This document shows, piece by piece, positions 24,794 to 33,255 of a stretch of 64,000 nt of DNA. The stretch's first letter is position 1. The number at the start of each line of letters is the position of its first letter. A program made the position numbers and the translations under genes. The stretch is from Kitasatospora sp. A2-31. Lineage in GTDB: Bacteria > Actinomycetota > Actinomycetes > Streptomycetales > Streptomycetaceae. The notes beneath the pieces were generated by a model, which saw only the letters and a list, made by a program, of their open reading frames with translations, was not told where the DNA came from and did no database searches. The stretch lies in NCBI RefSeq assembly GCF_022288725.1, contig NZ_JAKNTA010000007.1:352966-416965 (forward strand), in the 5' to 3' direction.

Positions 24794-25975
24794 ATGGCGC
24801 TGCAGACCGGGCTCTACTACCCGTACGTCCACCTGCGGGACGAGACCTGGGCGAAGGCGGCGGCGCTGTACTGGCGCAACCTGGCCCGCGTCGTGCCGGA
24901 AGGATTCCCGGTGCGGGACCACGCCGTCGTCAAGGAGCTCAACGAGGGCTCCGGGTTCCTCATCGACCGTGATCCGCGCCCGGCGGCCGTGGCGGTCGCG
25001 CCGGCGTTCGTCGCGGCCGTTCGGGACAATGCCGAGGCCCTGCGCGCCCGATTCGACGTGGAGGACCGCCGGTTCACCTCGCGCTGGCAGTCGGCCCCGA
25101 TGCTCGCGCCGAGCACCCGGGACCTGACCGGCCTGTACCCGGAGGAGGTGCCCGAGGAACTGGAGGAAACGCTGCGGGAGGCCGGACTGGCCTACCGGGA
25201 CTGGCGGCAGACCGTTGGGGACCAGCAGGTGTCGTGGGTCGTCGTGGACCCGGCCTTCGCCTGGGCCTACAAGTGCGCCATCACCGAGGAGCTCGCCCGC
25301 CGGACGGCGTTCACGCCGGTCACCGACCAGCTGGACGCCTACACCGCGGGCGGCGGGTGGAGCGCTGGGCGCATCGCCGACACGCTCCTGGGGCGTACGG
25401 TGCCGGCCGTCGGCCGCGACACGGCAGAGAGCAGGATGGCCATGATGGCCGTGAAGTGCGTCCTGCCGGCAGACCTGCGCCACGTCCCGGCGGACAAGAT
25501 CGTCCGGCTGCGGACCGACTACGCCGACGAGTTCACCGCGTTCTCCGCCGCTGTCGAGGCGGCCACCGCCGACGTGCTCGGAGCCACCCAGCAGGTGACG
25601 GACCGGGCCGCCTTCGAACTCCACCTCCAGGGAGCGTTCGACCACCACCTCGCCCTGCCGCTCGACAAGCTGCGCAAGGCCATCAACGGCCTGAAGCTTG
25701 ACACCGTCTACACCACGCTCACGATCAGGCCGGAGGTCTCCGTGCCCGGGGCCGGACTTGCCTGGCTTCTCGGAGGAGGGACCGCAACGGCGGTGGGCAC
25801 CGGCATCGCGTTCGCCGCCCTCGCAACCCGCCAGGCCGTCGCTCGCGAGCGCGACAGCATGGTCGCCTCCTCGCCGGTGGGCTACCTGCTGCGCGTGGAG
25901 AAGGAACTGAAGCCGGCCACGGTGCTGAAGCGGGCGGGCCGGGTCCTCGCGCGCACTGCGGGTGTGGGGATCTGA
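24794..25975 (+). CDS. DUF6236-family protein
   Basis: 393 residues. The N-terminus LYYPYVHLRDETWAKAAALYW is characteristic of DUF6236 proteins found singly in actinomycete genomes. The body is helical, with a single C-terminal hydrophobic segment (GLAWLLGGGTATAVGTGIA, about 318-340) followed by a basic tail. The ATG at 24794 follows GAGAGGAAGG. Its terminator hairpin begins seven bases after the stop but is now split by an IS30-family element. Function unknown. Confidence 0.75.
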   Translation: MALQTGLYYPYVHLRDETWAKAAALYWRNLARVVPEGFPVRDHAVVKELNEGSGFLIDRDPRPAAVAVAPAFVAAVRDNAEALRARFDVEDRRFTSRWQSAPMLAPSTRDLTGLYPEEVPEELEETLREAGLAYRDWRQTVGDQQVSWVVVDPAFAWAYKCAITEELARRTAFTPVTDQLDAYTAGGGWSAGRIADTLLGRTVPAVGRDTAESRMAMMAVKCVLPADLRHVPADKIVRLRTDYADEFTAFSAAVEAATADVLGATQQVTDRAAFELHLQGAFDHHLALPLDKLRKAINGLKLDTVYTTLTIRPEVSVPGAGLAWLLGGGTATAVGTGIAFAALATRQAVARERDSMVASSPVGYLLRVEKELKPATVLKRAGRVLARTAGVGI

Positions 25976-25981
25976 CGCCGA

Positions 25982-26003
25982 AAGCACGTGGGGCCCGCAC
26001 CGC
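25982..26003 (+). terminator. left arm of the DUF6236 terminator, split by the IS
   Basis: 22 bases whose exact complement is at 27499-27520. Removing the 1487-bp IS and one copy of its 3-bp duplication rebuilds a perfect 22-bp stem with loop AACCG. Confidence 0.85.
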
Positions 26004-26043
26004 AACCCTTAGGTTCAAGGGGTCATCGCAACACCGCTTGGTT

Positions 26044-27465
26044 TCAGACGGTGAGTAGATCACGTAGACGCTCGGCTGGGGTATCCCAGCCGAGCGTCTT
26101 GCGTGGGCGGCCGTTGAGCTCCTGGGCGACGTGCTCGAGGTCTTCGGGACCGTGAACGCTCAGGTCGGTTCCCTTGGGGAAGTACTGCCGCAGCAGCCCG
26201 TTCGTGTTCTCGTTCGAGCCGCGCTGCCAGGGTGAGGCCGGGTCGCAGAAGTAGACGGGCATGCCGGTGGCCATGCTGAACTGCTTGTGGCTGGCCATCT
26301 CGGGGCCTTGGTCCCAGGTGAGGGAGCCGCGCAGGTGGGCGGGCAGGGTCTGGACGGTGCGCACGAGCCCGTCGCGGACGGTCTCGGCGTCGTGGGTTGC
26401 GCCCGGCAGGTGGACGAGCATGGTGTAGCGGGTGCTGCGCTCGACGAGGGTGGCGATCGCGGAGCGTCCACCCGCGCCGAGGATCAGGTCGCCTTCCCAG
26501 TTGCCCGGCACGGCCCGGTCCTCGATGTCGGCGGGACGGTCGCTGATCATCACCATCGGGTCGATGAACCGGGACGTGCGCCGCTCGGGGTTTCGGCGGG
26601 GCTTGCGGCGGGTCCGACCGGTGCGGACGGCTGTCTGGATCTCCCGCTTCAGGCCGCCGCGGGCCTGGAAGTACAGGGTCTGGTAGATCGTTTCCACGCT
26701 CACCCGCATGCTGTGGTCGTCCGGATGGGTCTTGGCCAGAGCGTGGCAGATCTGTTCCGGGGACCACCGTCGGCGCAGGCCGTCCTGGACGAAGTCGCGC
26801 AGCGGACCCTCCTGCAGCAGCTTGCGCTCCTTGGGGCGGGGCCGGCGCTCGGCGGAGGCCCTGTGCGCCGCGTAGGGGTGGTAGTCGGCGGTCGCCGAGT
26901 TGTTCCGCAGCTCGCGCGAGATGGTGCTGGCCGAGCGTCCCAGGGTGCGTCCGATGGCCCGCATCGACTGGCCGGCGGCGCGCAGGTCGCGTATCCGCTC
27001 GCGCTCGGCCAGCGAGAGCAGTCTGGGGTGGAGCTCCTTCTCAAGGGACTTGAGGCTCACAGGTCCCGCCGACGCACTGATGATCACGTCGGACATCGTG
27101 ACGGTTCCCGTTGTGTAGTCCACACGCCGGCCGTCGGGGTGGATCCGCGAGTTCCTGGACTTCCGGATGCCCCAGTCCCAGTCCAAGGCCGTTCGAGGGT
27201 TCACCCCGACCCGCTTGGCCGCCTGCCGCCTGGAGACACCCTCAGCCCGCAGCTTCACATACTCCTCGCGCCCGGGATGTCCCAGGCGCTTGCTGCCCAT
27301 GCCGGCCTTGCGGGCCAGCGTGAACGCCGTGTTCCGGTTCAGCCCCAGCTCACGCGCCACGGGGGAGACGCTCCCCACCGCGTCAAGCCGTTCGAAGAAC
27401 AGCCGCTTCAAGTCCGGATCGAGCCTCTTGCCGCCGCCCACGGTCCTCGCAACTCCCATGATCAT
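26044..27465 (-). CDS. IS30-family transposase
   Basis: 473 residues. Two helix-turn-helix regions lie at the N-terminus: about 30-60 (SPVARELGLNRNTAFTLARK) and the typical IS30 one near 150-180 (SMRAIGRTLGRSASTISREL). The DDE core has GNWEGDLILG (first Asp), LTWDQGPEM (second Asp) and SNENTNGLLRQYFPKGTDL (Glu with the IS30 signature). About 100 residues longer at the N-terminus than short IS30 transposases. The ATG lies two bases from the inner edge of the right inverted repeat. Confidence 0.95.
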   Translation of the reverse strand: MIMGVARTVGGGKRLDPDLKRLFFERLDAVGSVSPVARELGLNRNTAFTLARKAGMGSKRLGHPGREEYVKLRAEGVSRRQAAKRVGVNPRTALDWDWGIRKSRNSRIHPDGRRVDYTTGTVTMSDVIISASAGPVSLKSLEKELHPRLLSLAERERIRDLRAAGQSMRAIGRTLGRSASTISRELRNNSATADYHPYAAHRASAERRPRPKERKLLQEGPLRDFVQDGLRRRWSPEQICHALAKTHPDDHSMRVSVETIYQTLYFQARGGLKREIQTAVRTGRTRRKPRRNPERRTSRFIDPMVMISDRPADIEDRAVPGNWEGDLILGAGGRSAIATLVERSTRYTMLVHLPGATHDAETVRDGLVRTVQTLPAHLRGSLTWDQGPEMASHKQFSMATGMPVYFCDPASPWQRGSNENTNGLLRQYFPKGTDLSVHGPEDLEHVAQELNGRPRKTLGWDTPAERLRDLLTV

Positions 27466-27467
27466 GA

Positions 27468-27494
27468 GTGTTGCGAGGACCGCTAGAACCTAAG
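27468..27494 (-). repeat. right terminal inverted repeat of the IS
   Basis: 24 of 27 bases match the left end at 26008-26034. The transposase start lies immediately inside it, so promoter and IR probably overlap. Confidence 0.88.
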
Positions 27495-27498
27495 ACCG

Positions 27499-27520
27499 GC
27501 GGTGCGGGCCCCACGTGCTT
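27499..27520 (+). terminator. right arm of the split terminator
   Basis: Exact complement of 25982-26003. See the IS entry. Confidence 0.85.
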
Positions 27521-27537
27521 CTGCTGATGGGCTTCGG

Positions 27538-27933
27538 TCAGAAGCAGGTGTAGCGGACGACGCCGTCGACGGAGTCGACCGGAATGACGAGGCCGGCCTG
27601 GGAGAGGCGGCGCAGGCTCAGATGGACCGGGCCGCGGCGGCGGCCCAGGTGGCGGGCGAGGTCACCGGCGCCGCAGGGGCCGTTGACGAGGCGAAGACGG
27701 TGCAGGACATCGGCGTCGGTGATCTTGTCCCATTGGGACAAGGCGAATCGGAGGCTGAAGACGGCGAGGGCCACGACCGTCAACTCCCAAGACGCGACAC
27801 GGTGGTACTGGACGGCGTCGTACATCACGACTGCGGCGCAGGCGACGGCGGTTGCGACGCTTACGCAGACCCAGGTGAGCACGGCCGTCCTGACGGCGAA
27901 GTTGTACGGGCGCGGGCGAGTGGAGGACTTCAC
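27538..27933 (-). CDS. two-TM membrane protein with C-terminal winged helix
   Basis: 131 residues from GTG 27933 (GGAG five bases upstream); GTG 28002 is an alternative giving 154. Two hydrophobic stretches (AVLTWVCVSVATAVACAAVV and WELTVVALAVFSLRFAL) are followed by a winged-helix-like end (LHRLRLVNGPCGAGDLARHL, then LRRLSQAGLVIPVDSVDG). A membrane-anchored DNA-binding protein is plausible. It is the last gene of the leftward set 28636 to 27538. Confidence 0.6.
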   Translation of the reverse strand: MKSSTRPRPYNFAVRTAVLTWVCVSVATAVACAAVVMYDAVQYHRVASWELTVVALAVFSLRFALSQWDKITDADVLHRLRLVNGPCGAGDLARHLGRRRGPVHLSLRRLSQAGLVIPVDSVDGVVRYTCF

Positions 27934-28004
27934 GGCGACTCCGGATCGGCGAGGGAGCGGTCGGCGCGGGAGTACGGGGCGGGCGGTTCCCTTTACCGGC
28001 ACCG

Positions 28005-28268
28005 CTAGTCTGACGGGTCGCGCTGCTGCGGCATCCGGGCGGTGGTTGTCACGGCCACCACGGCGCTCTGGAGCCGCTGGAGCTTGACCTGCAGGGCGAC
28101 CTGCTGGCCGCAGGTCAGGCCGAGCGCGAAGGCCAGGAGTCCTAGGTCGAGGACCGCGCAGACGGCTGCGGTGGCGGTGGTGGAGACGGTGCCGACGACG
28201 GCCAGGTAGCGGACCGTGGCGAAGTGGCGGGCGACGTCGGCCTCGGATGCAGTGGAACTGGAGGTGAT
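28005..28268 (-). CDS. small two-TM membrane protein, apparent ATC start
   Basis: 87 residues. Two hydrophobic segments (VRYLAVVGTVSTTATAAVC and LDLGLLAFALGLTCGQQVAL) are followed by an amphipathic helix. No ATG, GTG or TTG is present in frame between the end of the upstream DUF317 gene and the first TM. AAGGAG lies six bases before ATC 28268 (AAGGAGTCCGCC-ATC-ACC). A CTG at 28292 overlapping the DUF317 stop is the alternative. Function unknown; probably cotranslated with its neighbours. Confidence 0.55.
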   Translation of the reverse strand: MTSSSTASEADVARHFATVRYLAVVGTVSTTATAAVCAVLDLGLLAFALGLTCGQQVALQVKLQRLQSAVVAVTTTARMPQQRDPSD

Positions 28269-28288
28269 GGCGGACTCCTTGGCGAGGC

Positions 28289-28636
28289 TCAGCGGGTGGG
28301 ACGGTCGTAGAGCGCCGTGATCAGGTCGATCACCAGCTCGACCGGGGCCTCGCGGTCGAAGGTCGCCTTCCACCCGGCGTCGCGGGCCGTGCCGGTGACG
28401 GCGATGGTCCACGTGTCGACGTTCGGGTCGTCGGGCGCGTAGCCGAGGTAGACGCCGGTGTCGGGGCTTGCCGCGTGGAGGCTGCCGCGCGGGTCGATGA
28501 CCCAGCTCCAGCCTCTGGCCGCGAGGACGTCGGAGATCAGGTACGGGCTGCCGGGTCCGACCAGCCAGGTCCGGTGATCGACCGGACCGCCCGGCTTGAG
28601 GCCGGGAACGGTCGGGGTGGTGATCGCCATGGTCAC
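28289..28636 (-). CDS. DUF317-domain protein (single domain)
   Basis: 115 residues, one DUF317 unit: LVGPGSPYLISDVLAARGWS at the front and the repeat core DAGWKATFDREAPVELVIDL at the end. DUF317 proteins are largely restricted to Streptomyces relatives and have no assigned function. The GTG start at 28636 (AGGAAGG upstream) is preferred over ATG 28666. It diverges from the HNH gene; the 200 bp between them should hold both promoters. It lacks the Pro/Ala tail of the larger DUF317 proteins. Confidence 0.8.
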   Translation of the reverse strand: MTMAITTPTVPGLKPGGPVDHRTWLVGPGSPYLISDVLAARGWSWVIDPRGSLHAASPDTGVYLGYAPDDPNVDTWTIAVTGTARDAGWKATFDREAPVELVIDLITALYDRPTR

Positions 28637-28877
28637 GTGGTTGCCTTCCTGTTTGCGGGGAGACATCCATGTTTCCTTGGGTTCAGGGGCTTTGCGTAGT
28701 CGATCGTGTCTGCCCCAGGCGAACACCAAGTGCGCATCGGGCGTCAGCAGTTGCCGCGCTTCGAGGCGGCACGTGACGGCGCCGTCCGCCGGGTGCGGCG
28801 TCGGCCGAAAGCAGCGGCGATTGTGGGCGGGCTGCGGTACAACGGGGGCCGGTCCGACCGAGGGAGGGGAACGCCTG

Positions 28878-29900
28878 ATGCGAAGGGCGAGTAGCGTTCG
28901 TTACGGCCCGGGCGACAACTCGGCGCTGAGGCTCGCGCTGTGGGAGGCGTGGAAGCGCAAGTGCTATTTGTGCAGGAAACCGGTGGAGTTCGACAGCTGC
29001 CAGATCGACCACATCATCGCGAAGGATGTCTCCGACGACCGACTGCGCCACCTCAAGCGGCACTTCGGCCTGCCGGACAGCTTCGACCTGCACGACCCGC
29101 ACAACCTCGCGCCGATCTGCGTCCCCTGCAACGGGCCGGCCGGCAAGGCCAACACCACCTCGGACGCGCCGGTCGTCCTGATCCAGCTGGACAGGGCGGC
29201 CAAGTACCGTCCTGCCGTCGTCGCACGCGTGGAGGGGCTCGGCCGGTCCGGCAAGGTCGCCGAGCACCTGCTGCAGGTCATCACGACGGACCTGAGCCGG
29301 CGGGAGGCCCGTGCGGAGCTCTTGGAACTCGCCCCCGCAATCGTCCAGATCCTGGCGATGGCCGGCGGGTCGGCGGACCACCTGTCGTTCGAACATCTGG
29401 AGATCGAGGTCGACACGTACGGCTCCGAGCAAGGAGTCAACGTCTCCCTCGACGAGCGGGGCCGGACGGCCAAGGCTCTGCTCGCGGAGGTCTGCGAGGC
29501 AGATCTCGGCTCCGCCCTGCGGGGGCCCGTCGTGCAACTGCTGCGCGAGGTCGACACACGCGTCGTGAAGGACCTGCAGTCCCTGTACGAGGACAACCCG
29601 TTCTGCGCCGGCCCGCCCGTGAGCGACTGGTTCGTCGTCGACGTGGAATCGCTCGACTTCCGGCGGGAAGGGCGGTTCGTGGAGTTCACCGTCCGCGGAG
29701 TCTTCGAGGGCAACCTGTCGGCGTCCTTGACGCGAAGCGATTCACGGGGCGACGGGTTGGAGGATCTCCAGGGTGATGTGGTGGTCGCCGGCAGCTTCTC
29801 GACCTCGATGTTCTGGGACCTCACCGCTGCGCTGTCCGGCCTTGAAGCGGGGGACTGCCTGATCGACGAGTGGAAGCTCGACACCCTCTCCCTGCTGTGA
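28878..29900 (+). CDS. HNH endonuclease with unknown C-terminal domain
   Basis: 340 residues. HNH core at about 25-95: CYLCRKPV, QIDHIIAKD, then HNLAPICVPCNGPAGK, giving two CxxC zinc pairs and the DH catalytic pair. Residues 140-340 form a second domain (FEHLEIEVDTYGSEQGVNV, WFVVDVESLDFRREGRFVEF) that I do not recognise; its strand-rich look could be a sensor or partner domain. The ATG has AGGGAGGGG upstream. It is the only plus-strand gene between the IS and the end of the window, and ends tail-to-tail with the minus-strand array. A defence or competition nuclease is possible. Confidence 0.8.
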   Translation: MRRASSVRYGPGDNSALRLALWEAWKRKCYLCRKPVEFDSCQIDHIIAKDVSDDRLRHLKRHFGLPDSFDLHDPHNLAPICVPCNGPAGKANTTSDAPVVLIQLDRAAKYRPAVVARVEGLGRSGKVAEHLLQVITTDLSRREARAELLELAPAIVQILAMAGGSADHLSFEHLEIEVDTYGSEQGVNVSLDERGRTAKALLAEVCEADLGSALRGPVVQLLREVDTRVVKDLQSLYEDNPFCAGPPVSDWFVVDVESLDFRREGRFVEFTVRGVFEGNLSASLTRSDSRGDGLEDLQGDVVVAGSFSTSMFWDLTAALSGLEAGDCLIDEWKLDTLSLL

Positions 29901-30005
29901 TCCACCGGGACGGCGACCCGGGCGGAGGTCGGTCCCCTGATCGGCGTGGAGGTGAGAGTTGGCGGAGTACTGCGATCGTGTCCGTCGCCAGGACGCCCGG
30001 TTCAC

Positions 30006-30866
30006 CTACCGCGAGAACGCCGGTCGGATCCCGCCGCGGACGAAGGCTGGGCCGGACTGGGCCGAGGCGGAGGGTTGTGCCGAGCGGATCAGGGGGGAGC
30101 CGGCGTGGGCTGCCAGTGCACGGCTGCTGCCGCGTACGGGAGCGACCGGGGTCACGGTGGCGCACGCCGGAAGGTGCCTGAGATCGCTGCCCTCGCGGCG
30201 GACCGGGGCCGGGTTCACGACGGCGCCGTAGAGGCCGGCGACCAAGCGCGTCGGGGTGGCGGATGACGCGGTGATCCACCAGCGGTGCTCGTCTGTACCG
30301 CCGTTGACGATCCAGCGGGCGCTCGTTCCCGTCAGTTCGCTCGCACGGTCCAGTTCGCCGGGGATGTGGTGGACCTCGGCGTAGCCGTCGGGGGACTGCG
30401 AGAACGCGTGGGGAAGCCGCTCGTCCTCGACGGTGCTCCAGCCCGCGGCGAGCAGGGTCTCGCCGAAGGCGACCGGATGGTTGTCCGTCAGGTAGGCCGC
30501 AGGGCCTTCTGCGTGTACGCCGGCGAGAGTGCTGGCGAAGTCGGCCACGATCTCGGCCGGCGTGTGGTCGCTCATCGTGACTAGCCAGGAGGCCTCGCCG
30601 TGGAACGGGTCGTTGGCTGCGGTGGCCTTCCACAGCGGGCCCGGCGTCTCGGGGAGGAATCCGAAGCGGATGCGCAGGTCGGGACTGGCGAGGTAGACGT
30701 TGGCGACGTCGTCGCCGCCGTGGAGCCACCGGGCGGTGGTGAGGCGCTGCAGCGCGGTGTCGGGTATGCCCGCGCCGGGGGCGAGGTGGCGCGGGGCGAC
30801 GTGGTACTCCCGCGAGGCGTTCAACGGGTGGTGCGGGGAGGACGGGTCGGGGGTCGGGTCGGTCAG
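30006..30866 (-). CDS. DUF317 protein, two repeats, apparent CTG start
   Basis: 286 residues. Two DUF317 units: RFGFLPETPGPLWKATAAND ending SDHTPAEIVADFASTLA, and a second around RWWITASSATPTRLVAGLYG. The C-terminus has the array tail (SSRALAAHAGSPLIRSAQPS). The CTG at 30866 follows AGGAG at six bases and overlaps the upstream TGA as CTGA; the frame has no nearby ATG, GTG or TTG. Last gene of the long minus-strand array. Function unknown. Confidence 0.75.
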   Translation of the reverse strand: MTDPTPDPSSPHHPLNASREYHVAPRHLAPGAGIPDTALQRLTTARWLHGGDDVANVYLASPDLRIRFGFLPETPGPLWKATAANDPFHGEASWLVTMSDHTPAEIVADFASTLAGVHAEGPAAYLTDNHPVAFGETLLAAGWSTVEDERLPHAFSQSPDGYAEVHHIPGELDRASELTGTSARWIVNGGTDEHRWWITASSATPTRLVAGLYGAVVNPAPVRREGSDLRHLPACATVTPVAPVRGSSRALAAHAGSPLIRSAQPSASAQSGPAFVRGGIRPAFSR

Positions 30867-31435
30867 GGGAGTCTCCTGGAGGGCGGTGTCGTCGGTGTGT
30901 CGGAGGCCGGCCGGGGAGAGGGAGCGACGGGCGGCGGGCCGGCTGTTGCCCGTGTCGCTGTCGGGTGCGCGGCGAGGGCCCGCGCGGAGGCGGCCTGGCG
31001 GTAGGCGCGGATCATGGTGGGTGCGTGGGAGGCCCACACGGTCATCTCGTGCCACACCTCCGCGGCGGTCTCCTCGCGGGACAAGGAGCGATGGAGGTGC
31101 GAGTTGTCGCGAATGGTCGCGTGGGCCGAGGCATAGGCGCCGAACAGCTCGCGCCTGCCGTGCTTCAGGAGGTCGGCCTGCGCGGGGGCTTCGGTCGCGG
31201 GGCGAATGTGGAAGAGGAAGGCGGCACCGTACGCGAGGATCTGGGTGAAGTGCTGGTAGGCGGCGAGGTCGCGTTCGACGATGCGGGTGCCCCAGCCCTC
31301 GCTGTCGACGATGGCGCCGCTGTCGTCGCAGAACGAGTCGTTGACGCCGTCCCAGTCGTCCATGGCCCGCTGGATTCCTCGGACGGCGTCTTCGACCACG
31401 GCGATGGCCACGGCGGCCTGGATGGCGCGGTACAT
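30863..31435 (-). CDS. hypothetical helical protein with array tail
   Basis: 190 residues. Helical body (AIQAAVAIAVVEDAVRGIQR, then ERDLAAYQHFTQILAYGAAF and TAAEVWHEMTVWASHAP). The last 45 residues are the shared tail (ASARALAAHPTATRATAGPP, then Pro-rich). No known domain. The ATG at 31435 lies 28 bp after the upstream stop and its own stop overlaps the CTG of the next gene. Confidence 0.65.
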   Translation of the reverse strand: MYRAIQAAVAIAVVEDAVRGIQRAMDDWDGVNDSFCDDSGAIVDSEGWGTRIVERDLAAYQHFTQILAYGAAFLFHIRPATEAPAQADLLKHGRRELFGAYASAHATIRDNSHLHRSLSREETAAEVWHEMTVWASHAPTMIRAYRQAASARALAAHPTATRATAGPPPVAPSPRPASDTPTTPPSRRLP

Positions 31436-31462
31436 GCTGGGGATTGCGGGTCTCCTTGTCGC

Positions 31463-32281
31463 TCAACGGGTCCGGTGCCGCGCTTTGGGCGGAGGGCTAC
31501 CGGCTGCGGTGGTGGCCACGGCGGGGCGCGGCGGTGGTGCCTTGCTGCGCAGGGCTGCGGCAGCGGAGCGGGCCGGTTCGGGCGGTGCGAGCGCGGTGAC
31601 GACCGCATAGGGCCAGTGGTGCGGGGGCACGTCCTCGGGGAAGCGGACCAGTGGCTCGGGGGCGGCGACGGCCTGGTACATCGCCGCGACGATCCCGTGC
31701 GGGGTCGTGGGCGAGAACCGGGCCGTCCAGTTGCGAGGGCTGTCTCCGGGACCGCCGTGAAGGCTGTATCCGGCCTCCTGGTCGGAGGGGCCGGAGGCGG
31801 TGGAACGCACCACGAGGCAGGCGAGGGAGTCCGGGGCTTCGTGGATCCAGGAGGAGCCGTCGGCGTGGGAGAGCCGCCAGCCCGGCAGGGGTTCCCAGGC
31901 GTCGGGGGCGATGGTGCAGGGGCGTGGCCGGCCGTGGTGACCGGCCGGTTCGTCGCGCACGGCGGTGGCCACAGCGGTCAGGACGGGCAGGAGGATCTCG
32001 CCCGGGGTGTTGCGGCTGATGGCCGCCTTCCACAGCGGGCTGTGATCGTCGGCGGTCACCTCGATGGTCAGGGCCGGACCGCGGGTGGCCCACCGGAAGT
32101 CGAAGACCCGCGCGGTCGAGCACGGGCTCCGGGCATCCTCGCCGCGGTTCTGCAGAGCCAGGGACCAGCCGTACTGCTCCCGCAGATGCCGCAGCTGCTG
32201 GTGGTAGTTCGGGTTCCAGCCTGCGACGTAGCGGGGCGCGACCGCCACGCGGCGGTCCCGCTGCTGATCGTCACCGCTCAC
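31463..32281 (-). CDS. DUF317 protein, two repeats
   Basis: 272 residues. Begins VSGDDQQRDRRVAVAPRYVA, a common opening of long DUF317 proteins. The two repeat cores are SPLWKAAISRNTPGEILLPV and RNWTARFSPTTPHGIVAAMY. A Pro/Ala tail (RSAAAALRSKAPPPRPAVAT) closes it. GTG 32281 overlaps the upstream stop (GTGA). No enzymatic motif is visible. Confidence 0.82.
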   Translation of the reverse strand: MSGDDQQRDRRVAVAPRYVAGWNPNYHQQLRHLREQYGWSLALQNRGEDARSPCSTARVFDFRWATRGPALTIEVTADDHSPLWKAAISRNTPGEILLPVLTAVATAVRDEPAGHHGRPRPCTIAPDAWEPLPGWRLSHADGSSWIHEAPDSLACLVVRSTASGPSDQEAGYSLHGGPGDSPRNWTARFSPTTPHGIVAAMYQAVAAPEPLVRFPEDVPPHHWPYAVVTALAPPEPARSAAAALRSKAPPPRPAVATTAAGSPPPKARHRTR

Positions 32282-33219
32282 CGGGCGTAGCCTTGCGGTG
32301 CCGCAGGAGGGGGAGCGGTGGCGGGCGGTGCCGCGCCAGGATGGACGGCCGGGGCTGGCCGTGCCGGGGATGCGAGCGCCGCCTGCGCGCGGGCGGAGGT
32401 GCTGGTCCTGGGCCGGTCCCCGTCGCCGGGATCCGGCACCGGCAGGGCGTGGTCGGCGAGGCGGTACGCGTTTTCCAGGATGTCGGCCTGGGAAATGGCC
32501 TCGCGCCGGTCGAGGTCCTGCATGAAGGCGGGGATGCGGGGGTCCAGCGGTCCTGCGGCGAGGGGCAGGCCGTTGGCCCGGGAAATGGCGTGGACCATCT
32601 GGATCTCGACGAACGGCGCCCACCCCAGTTCGAGGGTAGTTGCGCGGCAGATCTCCGGGCCGACGCCGTGCAGGGCATCGGGCAGGCGCCGGGCGCCCGG
32701 GAACCAGTAGTCCCTGTGCCGGTCCCGGCCGGTGTACCGGTTCTCCGTGCGGAACAGGCCCTGGCGGACGGCATAGCCGAGGAGTTCATGCAGGCCGATG
32801 TCGTGCAGCCACGATTCGGTGGGCGCTGGCAGGTCGGGGCGGAATCCCGGTGGGTTGGGGGCGCGGAGGAGGGGCGGTCCGTGTCCGCAGGCCAGCCGTG
32901 CTGCGGCGATCGCCTCCTCCATGCGGGCGGAGGATTCCCGCTCCAGGCGGGCGAGGACCGGGGGCAGGCGTCCGTCGAGGGCGTGCTCGACGCGAGGGTC
33001 GGCTGCACGGGCCAGAAGCAGGGCGGCGTCGGCTGCCACGATGGGGGCGATGCCGGGGTTGAGGCTGGTGTGGTGAGCTGCTGCGTCGACCAGGACATCG
33101 ATGAGAGGCGCGTGGCCGGCGCGCAGCTGGACCTCGCGCAGGACTTCGCGGGCGGCTGCACGTCCGTAGGTGTAGATGTCGGGGGCAGGGCTTGGACCGG
33201 GCGCTGGTGGCGAGTGCAG
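32278..33219 (-). CDS. hypothetical protein with array tail, apparent CTG start
   Basis: 313 residues. Helical, with YTYGRAAAREVLREVQLRAG near the N-terminus and TESWLHDIGLHELLGYAVRQ in the middle; ends in the shared tail (SARAQAALASPARPAPAVHP). No domain recognised. After the in-frame TGA upstream, the first ATG, GTG or TTG is GTG 33039, about 60 codons in. CTG 33219 has GGAGG five bases upstream. The stop overlaps the GTG of the next DUF317 gene. Confidence 0.65.
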   Translation of the reverse strand: MHSPPAPGPSPAPDIYTYGRAAAREVLREVQLRAGHAPLIDVLVDAAAHHTSLNPGIAPIVAADAALLLARAADPRVEHALDGRLPPVLARLERESSARMEEAIAAARLACGHGPPLLRAPNPPGFRPDLPAPTESWLHDIGLHELLGYAVRQGLFRTENRYTGRDRHRDYWFPGARRLPDALHGVGPEICRATTLELGWAPFVEIQMVHAISRANGLPLAAGPLDPRIPAFMQDLDRREAISQADILENAYRLADHALPVPDPGDGDRPRTSTSARAQAALASPARPAPAVHPGAAPPATAPPPAAPQGYAR

Positions 33220-33255
33220 GGTGGCCTCCGGGGGAGAGCGGGATGTCGGTGTTTG

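Larger units (their letters stand above)
26008..27494 (-). mobile_element. IS30-family insertion sequence (1487 bp)
   Basis: 27-bp terminal inverted repeats differ at three positions: 26008-26034 begins CTTAGGTTCA, and 27468-27494, read on the minus strand, begins CTTAGGTTCT. ACC is duplicated on each side (26005-26007 and 27495-27497). The single transposase gene fills the interior. IS30 relatives are known to prefer palindromic targets, and this copy sits in the loop of a terminator hairpin. It looks intact. Confidence 0.92.

Noticed and set aside
7574..25975. Prophage
   Set aside because: Phage-type replication, PAPS-reductase-like and methyltransferase genes occur, but no capsid, tail, terminase, lysis or integrase genes are seen; relaxase, MobC and coupling protein indicate conjugation.
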